From the NCBI RefSeq assembly GCF_005144415.1, contig NZ_SWJE01000005.1, forward strand, positions 472,134 through 536,133: 64,000 bases of DNA, in the 5' to 3' direction. A model generated the notes under the pieces. The model had not been told where the DNA came from. It was given only the letters and a program-made list of their open reading frames with translations, and made no database searches. Every line of letters starts with the position of its first letter. The stretch's first letter is position 1. Shown piece after piece: positions 63,758 through 64,000 of this stretch. The stretch comes from Trinickia terrae (lineage in GTDB: Bacteria > Pseudomonadota > Gammaproteobacteria > Burkholderiales > Burkholderiaceae). Position numbers and translations under genes: made by a program.

Positions 63758-64000
63758 TCAATACATCGAGTGCTTGTTCTGCTCGAGCGCCTGATGCGTG
63801 ACCTTGCCGCGCATCACGCGATACGCCCAGCCGGTGTAGAGCAGCACGATCGGCAGGAACACGATCACCGCGCCGAGCATGATCTCCAGCGTCAGGCGGC
63901 TCGAAGTGGAATCCCACACCGTGAGGCTGCTCTTCGGATCGAGCGACGACGGCATGATGAACGGGAACATCGAGAAGCCCGCGGTCAGGATCACGCCGAC
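63758..64000 (-). CDS. cydB: Cytochrome bd oxidase subunit II, C-terminal part
   Basis: The last 80 codons of cydB on the minus strand; the frame is open to the window edge. [19 protein letters not shown], then [19 protein letters not shown] and the final helix with [16 protein letters not shown] are typical of the CydB end. With cydX it forms a second terminal oxidase, of high oxygen affinity, besides the aa3 oxidase encoded at 42201-51889. cydA should lie further on the far side of the edge. Confidence 0.94.
   Translation of the reverse strand, partial: VGVILTAGFSMFPFIMPSSLDPKSSLTVWDSTSSRLTLEIMLGAVIVFLPIVLLYTGWAYRVMRGKVTHQALEQNKHSMY

Overview
The window is GC-rich, almost fully coding chromosomal DNA from a beta-proteobacterium of the Burkholderiaceae (Burkholderia / Paraburkholderia / Trinickia type). 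This placement is inferred from gene content: a proteobacterial-type gshA next to gshB and a man-type PTS IIA-HPr-EI set; dacC-dat-ybeD-lipB-lipA; and a cytochrome aa3 oxidase cluster with the DUF2970, DUF2909 and small assembly proteins usual in this family. The genus cannot be fixed by eye. No rRNA, tRNA, CRISPR array, transposase, integrase or phage gene was seen. This is core chromosome rather than an island.

Layout. 1-2360: end of an MCE (Mla-like) lipid-transport operon. 2400-3512: a 2Fe-2S ferredoxin-like protein with a structured 5' leader, and an alpha/beta hydrolase. 3590-9690: PBP5/6-type carboxypeptidase, D-amino acid transaminase, YbeD, then lipB-lipA, interrupted by a divergent LysR/DUF2917 pair. 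9741-14543: a chemoreceptor and a TauABC-like sulfonate importer. 14544-19705: dctA with a sigma-54 promoter and dyad sites, followed by its sensor kinase dctB and sigma-54 activator dctD. 19819-24172: thioredoxin-like protein, glycine-zipper protein, lipoprotein, YifB ATPase, UbiK. 24187-26540: NtrC site, sigma-54 promoter, glnK-amtB. 26739-32243: gshA, gshB, then PTS IIA, HPr and EI without a permease. 32340-41403: MoeB/ThiF, CtpA protease, GpmA, rhodanese, GrxC, SecB, GpsA, macro-domain protein, TrmL, ComF, BioC-like methyltransferase. 41638-51889: aa3 cytochrome c oxidase subunits with their copper and heme A assembly factors. 52123-56065: second chemoreceptor, MetQ-like binding protein, MarR-GNAT fusion. 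56374-63256: N-acetylglucosamine operon (nagA, SIS-type deaminase, fused IIA-HPr-EI, IICB transporter). 63543-64000: cydX and the end of cydB on the minus strand.

The main connected systems are DctB/DctD controlling dctA through sigma-54; nitrogen control of glnK-amtB; glutathione synthesis plus a regulatory PTS; the oxidase with heme A synthesis (CtaB, CtaA) and copper insertion (Cox11, SCO); and GlcNAc uptake, deacetylation and deamination. The least explained signals are non-coding. They include two small families of hairpin repeats with compensatory base changes, a pair of inverted DnaA boxes in an AT-richer gap, mutually exclusive hairpins in the leader of the ferredoxin gene, and a 12-codon ORF with a strong ribosome site in the dctA leader. 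No clearly new multi-gene system was found.
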